From the NCBI GenBank assembly GCA_002077045.2, contig KZ111159.1, forward strand, positions 62,001 to 126,000: a stretch of DNA of 64,000 nucleotides. The letters are read 5' to 3'. The notes beneath the pieces are model-generated. The model had not been told where the DNA came from, made no database searches, and worked only from the letters and a program-made list of their open reading frames with translations. The position numbers and the translations under genes are program-made. Numbering within the stretch: position 1 is the first letter of the stretch; every line of letters begins with the position of its first letter. This document shows positions 1 through 9,983 of this stretch, in pieces. The DNA comes from Rachicladosporium sp. CCFEE 5018 (Eukaryota; Ascomycota; Dothideomycetes; Cladosporiales; Cladosporiaceae).

Positions 1-2
1 CG

Positions 3-803
3 CAGAACTACCCGCAGTGTGTTAATCTTGAGATCTCGGGATCGGGGACTGCGTCGCCAGTGGGTATCACTGGAGACAAGCTATATCCTAATACTACTGC
101 GCCGGGGATCTTTGTTAGCATCTACCAGCACCTTGGTGGCTATGAGATTCCTGGCCCCGCACTGTACTCTGCTGCGGACAGCGGAAGCGCGCCATCGTCG
201 GCCGCGTCCTCTACAGCTGCAGCTGCTACGAGCGCACCGGCGACGAGCGCAGCCTCCTCGGCGGCAGTGCCAGAGGCGACGTCGCCTTCGTCAGCATTCC
301 CGACGACCTTCCAGACGATCGATAGCTCGTCCTCCGCATCTTCATTCGTCGCTGCAGCTCCTTCGAGTGTCTACACTGCGCCATCTTCCGCTGCTACTCC
401 TTCCACCGCAGCGCCCACGGCAGCTCCAGCAGCGACTTCATCACCCGACGCCCCACCTGCGCCTGACACTACATGTACATCTATCGTCACGATCCCTGCT
501 ACAGTCACGACAGATGTCTACACCACTATCACCTCAGCCCCGGACGCAATCTCAGCCATAGCCGACACAGTGCCCAGCTCAGCTTTGACCGCTACGATTA
601 GCCAGGCATTACCCTCGCCTGCAGCGTTCGGAAATTCGAGTGAGAGCGGAAGTGCCGCGCCGGGGTATCCGAGTAAGCCATTGCCCGAGGGTTTCACGTT
701 GAAGGATGTGCTTGAGTGGGCGGCGTATCTCCTGGGAAAGGCTTTCAGCCAGGATGGCGAGAAGCTGAAGAGACACGCAAGAGACATGACTCTTACTTCT
801 TAG
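3..803 (+). CDS. AA9 (GH61) lytic polysaccharide monooxygenase, C-terminal part only
   Basis: The 5' end lies outside the window; the frame is open from base 3 to the TAG at 801-803. The first residues read QNYPQC followed by VNLEISGSG and end in IPGPALY. This is the last strand region of AA9 copper oxidases, in which the Tyr of Q-x-Y is the axial copper ligand and the Cys forms a conserved disulfide. AA9 enzymes are secreted and cleave cellulose or related glucans oxidatively. After the catalytic fold comes a Ser/Ala/Thr/Pro-rich, probably O-glycosylated linker of about 150 residues, then a short C-terminal segment (LPEGFTLKDVLEWAAYLLGKAF) without a CBM1 cysteine pattern. The histidine brace is upstream and cannot be checked. 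Family is confident; substrate unknown. Confidence 0.85.
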   Translation, partial: QNYPQCVNLEISGSGTASPVGITGDKLYPNTTAPGIFVSIYQHLGGYEIPGPALYSAADSGSAPSSAASSTAAAATSAPATSAASSAAVPEATSPSSAFPTTFQTIDSSSSASSFVAAAPSSVYTAPSSAATPSTAAPTAAPAATSSPDAPPAPDTTCTSIVTIPATVTTDVYTTITSAPDAISAIADTVPSSALTATISQALPSPAAFGNSSESGSAAPGYPSKPLPEGFTLKDVLEWAAYLLGKAFSQDGEKLKRHARDMTLTS

Positions 804-1184
804 TCGGTATGGACGAGGTATCATTCAGGCAGCACGGCTCATGGTACTGTCTTCGGCGTATATCGCTTAACATGGATGGGGACATTGCGGGCCCCGACAA
901 TTGACGTCGCCTATCTGTAGGCATTTTTGTTGTACATATATCTTTCACTTCTTGATGACTTGAGTATCGCTTCTTCTCGATCTTCTCGTGTGTGCAGGTG
1001 CAGATTGTCGCGTAGCCCAATCGGTAATTGTTGCTGCCCAATGTCGATCACAGAACGGTCACGCCCAACTTGACTGCATCAGCCTGGACTTATCAACAAT
1101 CGATGCATTTTACTACATCGACCAGCAATTCTACACATTTGACATCGACAATAACATGATCGATCGATCAAACGAATTATCCCA
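804..1184. other. Intergenic: AA9 3' flank and WD40 promoter
   Basis: About 380 bp between two genes on the same strand. It should hold the AA9 terminator and the leader of the WD40 gene. I see no ORF with coding character and no RNA gene. Confidence 0.5.
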
Positions 1185-2404
1185 ATGTCGCGCTCTGATA
1201 CGAATGCAGACTACTTCTTCCAAACCTCCGCCTCCATAGAGCAAATTGAACGCCGCAAAGCAAAATCAAAAAACACCCTCGGACGACCGATAAAACTGCC
1301 GTCGAAGATATTAGCAGTCCTCGCAGACCCATACGATGAACGAGCCGTCTACGTCGCCGAAGCAGCCGGCGAGCTGAAGCGTGTGGTTCTCGAGGTAGGT
1401 GAATTGAGCGTTAGATGTCTCTCACAGCGTCTAATAACATCATATCCCAGACCGGCGAACAGATCCCCGTCTCCCACCACACCGCCCCTCTGACCTCCCT
1501 AGCCCTAACACCCTCCGGCCAACGCCTCTTCACAGGCTGCTGGGACAAACAGATCTACAGCACAGACTTCGAGTCCGGCGAGTCCGCCACCTTGGCAGGT
1601 CACACGGATTTCGTGAAATGTCTCCTCGCTACTTCCATCTCCGGCGTTGACGTGCTGATCTCGGGAGGCTCGGACGCAACGATCATAGTCTGGAATCTGG
1701 AGACTAGCAAGCCGCGGTTCAAATTGAAGGGGCACGGCAAGGCGGTGCTGGGGTTGGCTGTTGATCCGTTGAGTTTACCTGCGAGTTCGAATTTGCCGGG
1801 GAAGGACTTTGTGCTGTTTTCTGCTAGTTCGGATCGTGAGATTCGCAGATGGAGGATCGGACTGGGAAAAGGCTTCGAGGAGCCGGAAAGTTTGGAGAAG
1901 GCTATCACTGTGCACGAGACTTCTGTCTACTCGTTGGCGTTTGACTCGGACGGCGATCTTTGGACAGCAAGTGCAGATCGGACGGCAAGGCATTTGGTCA
2001 GGGAGAGAGGGTGGGAGAGCGACACGTTGCTTGAGCATGGGGACTTTGTGACGGATGTGCTCGTTGCTGAGGATCTCGGATTGGTTGTGACGGCTTGTAG
2101 GGACGAGGGGGTCAGGGTGTGGGATATGAGCAGCGGAGAGCTGGTAGTGGACTACCAGGGGCATTTTGAGGACGTCACAGGGCTAGTCAGGGCAGGTACG
2201 AGTACGGTGGTGAGTGTGAGTATTGACGGGACCCTACGGCAATGGAGTCTTGATCGGGTAGAGATAGGGCGATATGTCAAAGAGAGGGAAGATGAGGAGC
2301 ACAGTGGTGGACCGGTGCAGGCTAAAGTGGAAAAGTTGAAGAAGCCGGCGCTCAGTGCCGAGGAGGAGGCCGAGTTAGCTGAGCTGATGGATGAGGATGA
2401 TTAA
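1185..2404 (+). CDS. WD40-repeat beta-propeller protein
   Basis: Two exons, 1185-1394 and 1451-2404, joined in phase 0 across a 56-nt GT-AG intron (GAG|gtaggt ... cccag|ACC), give 388 residues. The N-terminal 70 residues are basic (IEQIERRKAKSKNTLGRP). The rest is a string of WD blades; seen are GCWDKQIYSTD, GHTDFVKC, GGSDATIIVWNL, SASSDREIRRWRI, TASADRTARHL, ACRDEGVRVWDM and VSIDGTLRQWSL, which fits one seven-bladed propeller. The tail is acidic (AEEEAELAELMDEDD). WD40 proteins are scaffolds, and nothing in the sequence tells which complex this one serves. It ends 60 bp from the convergent gene at 2465. Confidence 0.85.
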
Positions 2405-2464
2405 TCGTAAGTCCATACAGAAGATCCAGCGTTGCTCATCGCCGGCCGAGAAATTCTTACTACC

Positions 2465-3088
2465 TTACCACCCATGAGTATACGTCAGCCTGTCCCACTG
2501 TCCCTCCCTCAATCCCCTCAACACCGAAGCCCAGTTTTCCCTGTCCACTGCCGCCTCCCTTCGTCTGGTATAGAACAGCCCCAAGTGCCTACGACCCGTT
2601 CCAGCATCGTGTCCTCCTTTCACGACCCGTAATCCCCTCTGCTCAGTTAAGCTTACACCAAGCGAATGCAACTTCGCTCTGATCACGCTGAACAGGTCAT
2701 CATAGTTCATCGACTCAGAGAGCATGATCGGATCCATCACCGTACGTGCTGTAGTAATGCCACGATCCGGTAACAAGACGTTCGGTTGCAGGTGGCGGAT
2801 TTTGATTGACACTGTGAAGGTGTCCGGTCGATAACGTCCCGACGGCGTGGCGTTGCGAGTATATGGTGGAGGAGACTGACGTACGCCTCCAGACTCAGGT
2901 TGAGCTGGCCTTGGTGGCTCTGACATTCGTGCGGCCCGTAGGTCGGGGAAGATGTGGATGATACTCATGTCCATCGCTGCAAGTTCGATGGCTTCCAACT
3001 GGACTCTTTGCCATTCCTTCGAATCGTGCTGATATGTGGGTACTGGACACCGACTTGACCGCAGACTGATACGCTTCACTTCTGTCAT
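2465..3088 (-). CDS. Conserved-looking fungal protein of unknown function
   Basis: Single exon, 207 residues, starting MTEVKRISL at 3088 and ending in YTHGW. I do not recognise a named family. It has an N-terminal helix-prone stretch (EWQRVQLEAIELAAMDMSIIHIF), a proline-rich middle and a C-terminal alpha/beta-looking part (YDDLFSVIRAKLHSLGV ... LRVVKGG). The start lies 118 bp downstream of the BET1 stop on the same strand and the end is 60 bp from the convergent WD40 gene, so spacing supports a real gene. Codon use is ordinary and no signal peptide or membrane segment is visible. A small upstream exon cannot be excluded. Confidence 0.6.
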   Translation of the reverse strand: MTEVKRISLRSSRCPVPTYQHDSKEWQRVQLEAIELAAMDMSIIHIFPDLRAARMSEPPRPAQPESGGVRQSPPPYTRNATPSGRYRPDTFTVSIKIRHLQPNVLLPDRGITTARTVMDPIMLSESMNYDDLFSVIRAKLHSLGVSLTEQRGLRVVKGGHDAGTGRRHLGLFYTRRREAAVDRENWASVLRGLREGQWDRLTYTHGW

Positions 3089-3206
3089 GTGTACAATCCT
3101 GCGAAGGCAGACTCTCCCTATTGACCAGTAGCATACATCCAGCCCTTGGCTATATTCGGTTCAACAGTGAAGACATTCCCCTGGCGTCCTACGCCGTCCA
3201 CATCGC

Positions 3207-3889
3207 TCAAGATAGCTTCACATACCAGAACAACACGATCAGGAACGCAAAGAACCCTACCCAGACCCTCCACCCAACCCCAGTGCTTTCAGCCATCCTC
3301 AGCATCCTGGTCATAGTCCCCTTCAACCGTCTACTCGTGCCCTCAAATCCATCGTTCATCTTCTCTGCCAGCGCGCTGGAATCCCTGATCTCGTCTCCGA
3401 TAGCCACAGTAATCTTCCCAGTTCGCGTCAGCACTCCCTTCCCAGCTTCCGCCACAAGAAGGCGCGACTTACATTTTTCAACATCCTCACCTTCCCCATC
3501 ATCACACTAACCTGCTCATCATTCTGACTCTCCAACTCGTCCAGCACAGCCCCACTATACTGCCCTTTCCGATTCGGCGTCGCGGGTCTGAACCCACCGT
3601 CCCCACTGTGCCGGTCCCCAGGGTATGCGCTGAAAGCCGGCCCGCCTGAAGGCTCGGGGTTTAGACGTGCGTCGTGGCTGTAGGGCGAAGAGTTGTAGGC
3701 TGGGAGGGGCGAGTTGCGGGAAGAGGTTCGGGGTGGGGCGGAGGAGGCGGAGGTTGGGCGCGAGCGGGCGGATTGGGACTCGTAGGAGGAGAAGAGGGAG
3801 TTGCGGGAGTCGCGTTGGGGGAACCTGCGAAAATGTCAGGCGTGATTCGAGGCGGAGCGACAGTGACTTGAGACTTACCTCGACGCCAT
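3207..3889 (-). CDS. BET1: ER-Golgi Qc-SNARE Bet1
   Basis: Three exons: 3879-3889 (ATG GCG TCG AG), 3473-3824 and 3207-3413, giving 189 residues. The donors are gtaagt; the second intron (3414-3472) ends at ...ggaag. The order is typical of Bet1: a disordered Ser/Pro-rich N-terminus (about 85 residues), a single SNARE heptad region that begins LDELESQNDEQVSVMMGKV, continues ITVAIGDEIRDSSALAEKMNDGF and reaches RMAESTG, then a C-terminal tail anchor (VWVGFFAFLIVLFWYVKL). Bet1 acts in fusion of COPII vesicles with the cis-Golgi, pairing with Sed5, Bos1 and Sec22 or their homologues. Without the 11-nt first exon the start would be missed. The N-terminal extension is longer than in yeast, as usual in moulds. 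Confidence 0.92.
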
Positions 3890-4220
3890 GGCGAAGAGTC
3901 GTAGTGTTGCTCAAGCGTGACGTTGTTTCAATGCTCGGAGATAAACTTTGGTGTTTCCGGGGTGTGGGTCCTTTGTTAGTGAATGAACTGGGCAGGCACA
4001 CATATCAGGGTACGAAGACTTTGTGTTAGATGCTTGTGAGCGCTGTATACCGTGCAGAAGGGTCAACACAATTACTGGACAAGCAGCCTGGCCGCTGACA
4101 TCCGATTACCGCAACGTTAGCGATACGGACACGTGGCGGAGTCCGTCAAGTATGCAGATGTCAGACTGCTTTATGCTACATGCTCTAGGTATATGTCGTT
4201 CATCCCGCTGTCTCAGCGCC
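3890..4220. other. BET1 promoter and PEX16 3' flank
   Basis: About 330 bp between PEX16 (end 4221) and BET1 (start 3889), both on the minus strand. No ORF of coding quality is seen here. Confidence 0.45.
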
Positions 4221-5434
4221 CTACAAAGTCGCCGTAGGGAAATAATACTGATCCCACAAAAAGTCGTAATCCTCCACGAAACCTCCTACCATATCCAGGA
4301 TCGGCTTCCCCTTCAACTTCGCGGCAGCTCCCAAAATCACACCTCTCGTGACGTTCTCGTAGAAAGCGCCCCTCATGCTCCACCACGCCAAGCCCCATCC
4401 CCTCTTCTTCAGCTCATCTCTCTCAAGCTGCGTCAAGCCCGTTGCGCCGCCCGGCCGTCGAGTCTCCAAGTCACGGCTCGCCAATTGTCGTGCACCGTAC
4501 TCGATTGACAGACCAAGAAGCCACGGCCGCCAGTCTGCTTTCCCTCTGCCGTCGGCTCGTTGCGACCAATAGGCTAGTGCTGAGGCGTAGATGACTGGGC
4601 GCAGGATGTAGAGCACTTCTGCCGCTTCGCCGAGGCCAGAGACGCGGTGCAGGAGTGCTTTGGGCGGTTTGATGTCGTCTGCTGTTAGTACCTTCGACAA
4701 CAGATACGAGGATATGTCCTCCGAGCTGGGCAACGGGGGTAATGTGAGTGACGTGCGCGGCATGGTCCACCGCTCTGAGCCAGCGAGAGAGAAGTCCGTC
4801 TTCTCTGACGTCGGTGATGGCAGTGCCTCTTCATCCGGTGCTGGCTTCTCCTCCACCGCCTCCCTTTCCGGTAACGGTGGATTGAGCAGCGGTCTCGAGT
4901 TCGTCAGTCGCATCAGTATAAGTCTACAAAGCGCCTTCACAGCTTCCAGCAAGATCACGAGTCTCCACCTTGCTTTCTCCCCCCGCCGCTTGGCCATCAT
5001 CTCCAGCAATAGCTCCGTGAACTGTACGACCTGTAACGACACCGCTGTCCGTCGATAGAGTGCGCTCTTCTGCGTGTAGAATCTGGTGTACCGATTATGC
5101 GCCGTCTGAGGTCTTCGTTGCGGGCTATGCGCCTGCGCGCCCGAGAGGAGATTGTCATGGTAGAGGGAAAGGAGTTGGACGCCGGAGTTGAGGGATTCTG
5201 AGGCGATTTCGGATTCTCTAAAGCGACCTGGTGGTTGTCAGCTTACTGCATGAGATAGAGCTTGGTAAGATGAATCGTACCCGGTATTATATACGTGAGC
5301 GACCGCAATGCGCCCTCGACCTGACCCACTGCGCCTGCATTCTTGGTGATGAAGTCGCCGTAATTATTAATCCACTTCGGGGGAAGCTTGATGGCGATCT
5401 TGGTCTGGTCTGCGGCCTGCTTGAGGCGCTCCAT
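4221..5434 (-). CDS. PEX16: Peroxisomal membrane biogenesis protein Pex16
   Basis: Two exons, 5281-5434 and 4221-5227, joined by a 53-nt intron (phase 1, PG|R), encode 386 residues. The N-terminal signature reads LPPKWINNYGDFITKN then AGAVGQVEGALRSLTYIIPG, followed across the junction by RFRESEIASESLNSGVQLLSL. Further on come LYILRPVIYASALAYW, WRPWLLGLSIEYGARQL and a C-terminal ending in FVEDYDFLWDQYYFPTATL. Pex16 is an integral membrane protein that helps insert peroxisomal membrane proteins and, in fungi, restrains peroxisome division. The ATG at 5434 gives the usual N-terminus; an in-frame ATG at 5482 would add 16 residues. It is divergent from the SDR gene at 5879. Confidence 0.93.
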
Positions 5435-5878
5435 CACGACTTCAGGGCATGCAGTGGACTGGAACAATGCAATTACGGGCAATGATCGCTGGTTGCATGT
5501 TCACTCATCGCTGATGTCGACACGGATGACGCGACCCTGGACCGAGGCCCAACGGCATCTAAATTAACGTGGCTGGGACGAGACTGATTGCTATATCTTA
5601 AGTCAAGGCTATCTCCGCATCAAACAGCACTTCCTTCACCTCGAAGGCACAACTGCTTTCCACTTGTGTATCAACTTGCTGATGGTAGACGCGTGATACA
5701 GTGCATTGCGGACACAACTCCAGCAAGCTTTCCCAGCGCGTTGCACAACCTGCACCCGAACATGACGTTCAGCACGGTAAGATAGTCTCACTGTAATAGA
5801 TTTGTATCGTTTCCCTTTATACATTTACTCCCTCTCATTGTCGCCACTTATAGTTCACAAGCACATGTAGCAGCAAAC
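5435..5878. promoter_or_regulatory. Shared intergenic promoter of PEX16 and the SDR gene
   Basis: A 444-bp head-to-head interval between the PEX16 start (minus) and the SDR start (plus). Both genes must be driven from here. No motif stands out enough to name. Confidence 0.45.
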
Positions 5879-6600
5879 ATGCCTACCATCGTAATATCAG
5901 GAGCCGGATCCGGTATAGGCAACACTTTCGTCGAGCACTACGGCAGGGACTCGTCCAACATAATCCACGCCCTGGACAGAGTATGGTACGAAGAAGTAAA
6001 AGACAGCGACAATGCCGCCAAAGTTCACCAGCACACCGTCGATACCTCCGATCAAGCCTCCGTCGAGAACTTCAAGTCCTCGATAGGGGATGCTCCAGTC
6101 GACCTGTTCATCCACTCGGCAGCCGTGCGCGGACTCAACCCGAGATCACCAAGAATGATCCACTGCCAGCAAACGCAGAGACCCTCGAAGTAGTTGTGCC
6201 GGATATCTTCCGCGAGGCATTGCTTTCGAACGTCCTGGGGTCGTTCATGCTGATCCGTGCACTTCTAACCAACCTGAAGGCATCTAAGGAGAAGCCGAAA
6301 TGCATCGTCATGACTTCCGGGATGGGCAGCATAGCCAACAACAGCGGAGGCGCTTATGCGTATGGGTCCAGCAAAGCGGCTCTCAACTATGTGGTTAAGA
6401 GCTTCACCCATGATGTGCCAGAAGTTATGTTCGCGTCGATTCATCCAGGGAAGGTCGATACGAGAATGACGCATGTGAGAGAGGAGGGCGCGATTGATCC
6501 GGAAGAGGCGGTGGATTTGATGTTGCCGATCATTGACAAGCTTACGCCTGAGCAGAGTGGGATGTATGTGGATCGTAACGGGAAAGGCATCCCGTGGTAG
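5879..6600 (+). pseudogene. Short-chain dehydrogenase/reductase with a one-base frameshift
   Basis: The Rossmann start ISGAGSGIG (TGxxxGIG type) is in one frame from ATG 5879; the remainder, with MTSGMGS (catalytic Ser) and AYGSSK (Tyr-x3-Lys), is in another frame to the TAG at 6600. The frames meet near 6140-6145, where IHSAAVRGLNP must continue as EITKNDPLPANAETLEVV. One base is missing there relative to a continuous reading, and no GT-AG intron of usable length explains the shift. Joined, the protein would be about 240 residues, the normal classical SDR size, with all catalytic residues present. So either the gene broke very recently or the base is an assembly error. The substrate is unknown; it resembles the small C-factor-like SDRs. 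Confidence 0.75.
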
Positions 6601-6808
6601 GGCTGTGGCCATCTCGGAGCCGGAAATATGCGGCCCTCCTTGAAGAAGAGCTACACGCCAATGGCGTGGTTGATAACTCCAGCTCTCAGTTGGTTAGACG
6701 CGACGGTGCCGTGGAGAGGCAGTGTTGAGCGCGAGATGTTGATCTTCGGGTATCCTGGTAATGCCCACGGGCGGATGATGGCCCAAAAGCAGTGGAGTAG
6801 CGTCAAGT

Positions 6809-7489
6809 TCACGAGACCAGACCATGCTCCTCCTCCCACCAACCCCTAAACTCAATCAATCTCTGCGTCCGCTCAGCAGCCATCATCTTCCCGGTCTCAG
6901 TCTTCATCATCCCCTCGATCCTCTCCAGCTTATCACTGAAATGATCAATGCAACCTCCCAACCCCCTGTCCCCAGCTTTCGCCCCTCCGAAAGCAAAGCA
7001 CCTAGCAATTCCCACAGCGCCAATAGCATCCAGTCGGTCAGCATCCTGCACGATGGCTAGTTCCGGGTGCGCGGCCACGATCGCCTTGACGAGCTGCGGT
7101 CGCTTGACCTCGGAGGAGTAGGATACATGCTCCACGATCAACGCCACCTTCGAGACAAATCGAGGCGGACAGCCATGCTTCTGCAGCACGTCTACGATCA
7201 TCGTCTCCGCGTCCTCGCCGGGTTGGAGGTACTTCTTGTCGCCTACGTCGTGTAGGAGGGCGGCCAAGATTATGGCCTGCTTGTGGAGTTTCTTCCAGGG
7301 GTTTGCAGCCAGTTCCTCAATGTGAATGTGTTTGGCTATGGCTAGGACACGAATTATGTGGGACATATCGTGGGATATATCGTAGCGAGACATGTAGTCT
7401 TTGACGTAGGCGTAGACGCCTTTGTAGAGGTCTGAGTGTTCGAAGTCACGGGGGGATGTTGTTAGGGTGGGAGATGCTGGGGCGGCCAT
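6809..7489 (-). CDS. HD-domain metal-dependent phosphohydrolase
   Basis: From MAAPASPTL at 7489 the protein has 226 residues. The HD-superfamily ligands are visible: His40/His44 in YDISHDMSH, the His-Asp pair at 80-81 in AALLHDVGDKKY, His121 in IVEHVSYSS, and Asp149/Asp151 in IVQDADRLDAIG. The rest (ARCFAFGGAKAG, and a Trp-rich end EFRGWWEEEHG) matches the small, uncharacterised HD hydrolases of the bacterial YedJ type that are widespread in fungi. They are thought to hydrolyse phosphate esters or nucleotides, but the substrate is not known. The open frame runs on upstream to 7813, yet those residues look non-coding. It is divergent from RPN8. Confidence 0.88.
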   Translation of the reverse strand: MAAPASPTLTTSPRDFEHSDLYKGVYAYVKDYMSRYDISHDMSHIIRVLAIAKHIHIEELAANPWKKLHKQAIILAALLHDVGDKKYLQPGEDAETMIVDVLQKHGCPPRFVSKVALIVEHVSYSSEVKRPQLVKAIVAAHPELAIVQDADRLDAIGAVGIARCFAFGGAKAGDRGLGGCIDHFSDKLERIEGMMKTETGKMMAAERTQRLIEFRGWWEEEHGLVS

Positions 7490-7843
7490 GACTGCTGCCG
7501 TGTTGTGAGCGACGACCTTGTTTGTTTCCACAGCACTTGAGAGGGCCGGCTTTCCCACAGCACAGTGGTTCTGGTAACTCGGATCTAATATCGTTGTCCA
7601 TGTCAGTGACATGTGGTAGCCTGAAGGTCCACCGTTACAAAGGCAATGAATCGCGTGCACATATGAGGAGTCCGTGCACATTGAAGGCAGGCGGCTCTGC
7701 GCAACGCGGCAACGAAGCTCGACTTTCCGATCGATTGTGCATGAAATGATGCTAGCACGAGACACTTTGGATACTCCATCCTCAATCGAATCAGAGGCTC
7801 TGATACTTCCCAATCGACCACACTGAATGCAATAACCTTCACG
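7490..7843. promoter_or_regulatory. Shared intergenic promoter of the HD hydrolase and RPN8
   Basis: A 354-bp head-to-head interval. I looked for the yeast proteasome control element (GGTGGCAAA) near RPN8 and do not see it, which fits filamentous fungi. Confidence 0.4.
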
Positions 7844-9056
7844 ATGCCCTCCACTACCACGGAAACCCTCGCCATCGTTAACCGAACCGTCACAGTCGCG
7901 CCTCTCGTGCTTCTCTCAGCAGCAGATCATTACGGGCGCTCAGCAAAAGGCACACGGAAACGAGTGCTAGGGGTACTGCTAGGGCAGAACGATGGCAAAA
8001 GCGTGCGAGTGTCGAACAGCTTCGCTGGTGCGCTCATCAATAACAATCACCAGAGTCGCAAACGCTGACGGACTGAACAGTGCCCTTTGAGGAAGACGAG
8101 AAGGACCCATCAGTGTGGTTCATCGACCACAACTACATCGAGTCGATGAACGATATGTTCAAGAAAGTGAATGCGCGGGAAAAGCTCATAGGATGGTATC
8201 ATTCGGGGCCGAAGCTGAGGGCGAGTGATTTGGAGATCAATGAGCTGTTCAAGCGGTACACGCCGAATCCGCTGTTGGTGATCATAGATGTTCATCCGCA
8301 GGATGTGGGTGTGCCGACGGATGCATACTTCGCAGTGGAGGAGATCAAGGACGTGAGTTGCATCTGTACTATGAGCGGGTGCGTTGCATTGGCTGACAGA
8401 CACTACAGGACGGCACAACAACCTCGAAAACCTTCGTTCACACACCCAGCACGATCGAAGCCGAAGAAGCCGAAGAGATCGGCGTCGAGCACCTCCTCCG
8501 CGACATTCGCGATGTCGCGGTCGGCACCCTCTCCACACGCATAACCTCCCAACTCCAATCATTGCAAGGCCTACACCTTCGACTGCAAGACATAAGTAAA
8601 TACCTGCAGAAAGTCCTTGACGGCGATCTGCCCGTAAACCACGCCATCCTCAGCAACCTGCAAGACGTCTTCAACCTCCTCCCAAACCTCACAACACCCA
8701 AAGTCGCCGCAAAAGATCTACCAAGTATCAACGGCCAAGTAAATGGCAGCGTCGGACTCGCCGGTGGAACGTCGGAGAACACTGAACTAGCGAGCGCGAT
8801 GAGCATCAAGACGAATGATCAGTTGATGTCGATATACTTGTCGAGTTTGATCAGGGCGATCACGGCTTTCCATGATTTGATCGATAATAAGATCCAGAAT
8901 AAGCGGATGGCGGATGATGAGGATCAGAAGAAGGATGAGGAGCAGATTAAGAGGGAGGAGAAGTTGATGTTGAATGGGACGGGGGAGAAGGCTGGGAAGG
9001 AGGGTAAGACGGAGGAGACGAGTAAGAAGGAGGAGAAGGGGAAGAAGATGGGGTGA
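7844..9056 (+). CDS. RPN8: 26S proteasome lid subunit Rpn8 (PSMD7)
   Basis: Three exons, 7844-8027, 8081-8352 and 8409-9056, encode 367 residues. The N-terminal MPN domain begins VNRTVTVAPLVLLSAADHY and includes RKRVLGVLLGQ, VSNSFA and GWYHSGPKL. The HxHx10D metal site is degenerate here (YHSG in place of HSHP), as expected for Rpn8, the inactive partner of the deubiquitinase Rpn11. Next come EEIKDDGTTTSKTF and EEAEEIGVEHLLRDIRD, then the C-terminal helices and a Lys/Glu-rich tail (EEKGKKMG). The first donor is the unusual gtgcgc; the reading frame across it (SNSFA|VPFEED) leaves little doubt. Rpn8 and Rpn11 form the dimer at the heart of the lid. Confidence 0.95.
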
Positions 9057-9320
9057 AGAGGTCAGATGTCGGACGTCTGATCATGGCACGCTAGCAAAGC
9101 ATGTGCCGTACGTGCTGCTCCGAGGTGCCGATAGTCACGTTCAGCGAGGGCAGCTTTGAAGTCGGCTGGCTTTAGACACCTTGATACGCAGCTGCGCTGG
9201 CGGGCTCAGGCCTTGCATAATGCGCAAAGCCGAGTAGCTACGAGCCAGAGCAGTCAGCTACAGCGCAGCAGCATGACTAGCAAGTACACCTCACGAACAC
9301 CATCACCTCAATGCTTCCCT

Positions 9321-9983
9321 TCAGTCTCCCCATCCCGCAGCCCCCCCAGCCATTTCCTCCCTCGCCACTTCCCTTTCCTCCACCATCCCCCTCGCAAAAC
9401 CCCCGCACTTCTCAGCAAGCACACAAGCGAGCAAGTGCTTGCACACTGGCGCCTTCACTCCCCTCCCTAGTCCCCCAAACACCCAGCCATACTTTGCCAC
9501 AGTGCGCTCGACGTCTTTGGCTGAGAACAGGTCGGAAGAGTCAGAAGCCGGTGCGGTGGCAGGGAAAGCTGAGAATGCGAATGCAGGGCAAGAGCAGCTC
9601 CAGCTGTTGAGGTGGACTTCGTAGTAAGTCGGAGACTGCAGAGTGCGGTGCTTGGAACGAGGACGGGTCGAAGGAGGCTGGGCAGAGCGGACGTAGTAAA
9701 CGGAGTGCTCCAGCCATGCTGATGGGTCTACAGAGTCCGGATTCGAAGACGCCGTGGCACTGTCCTCTTTGACCGACTTCAGGCGCGTTACGAGGCCGCA
9801 ATCGAGGAGGTCGAGGGCTGGCAGGAGCTCGTTGGGGAAAAGGGTGTATAGGGTCAGGAGAGTGGACTTGATTTGCGCGTCTGTGGATGCGAGAGACTCT
9901 GTGCGGTCGGACGCGGAGGCCGGCGTGATTGAGGAGATGAGGGCTGTCGTGAGGTGTCTGTAGGATTGCAATCGATTTGACAT
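9321..9983 (-). CDS. SWIM zinc-finger protein, Sws1/Shu2-like
   Basis: Single exon, 220 residues. The SWIM signature C-x-C-xn-C-x-H is present: WSCSCPAFAFSAF followed about 45 residues later by VCKHLLACVLAEKC. The flanking YYEVHLNSW and the overall size match the fungal Sws1/Shu2 family (S. pombe Sws1 about 209, S. cerevisiae Shu2 about 223 residues), which works with Rad51 paralogues in the Shu complex to promote homologous recombination and replication-fork repair. The N-terminal half (LLTLYTLFPNELLPALDLLDCGLV) is helical. Assignment to Sws1 rests on the motif context and size; the SWIM call is firmer than the orthology. Confidence 0.8.
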   Translation of the reverse strand: MSNRLQSYRHLTTALISSITPASASDRTESLASTDAQIKSTLLTLYTLFPNELLPALDLLDCGLVTRLKSVKEDSATASSNPDSVDPSAWLEHSVYYVRSAQPPSTRPRSKHRTLQSPTYYEVHLNSWSCSCPAFAFSAFPATAPASDSSDLFSAKDVERTVAKYGWVFGGLGRGVKAPVCKHLLACVLAEKCGGFARGMVEEREVAREEMAGGAAGWGD

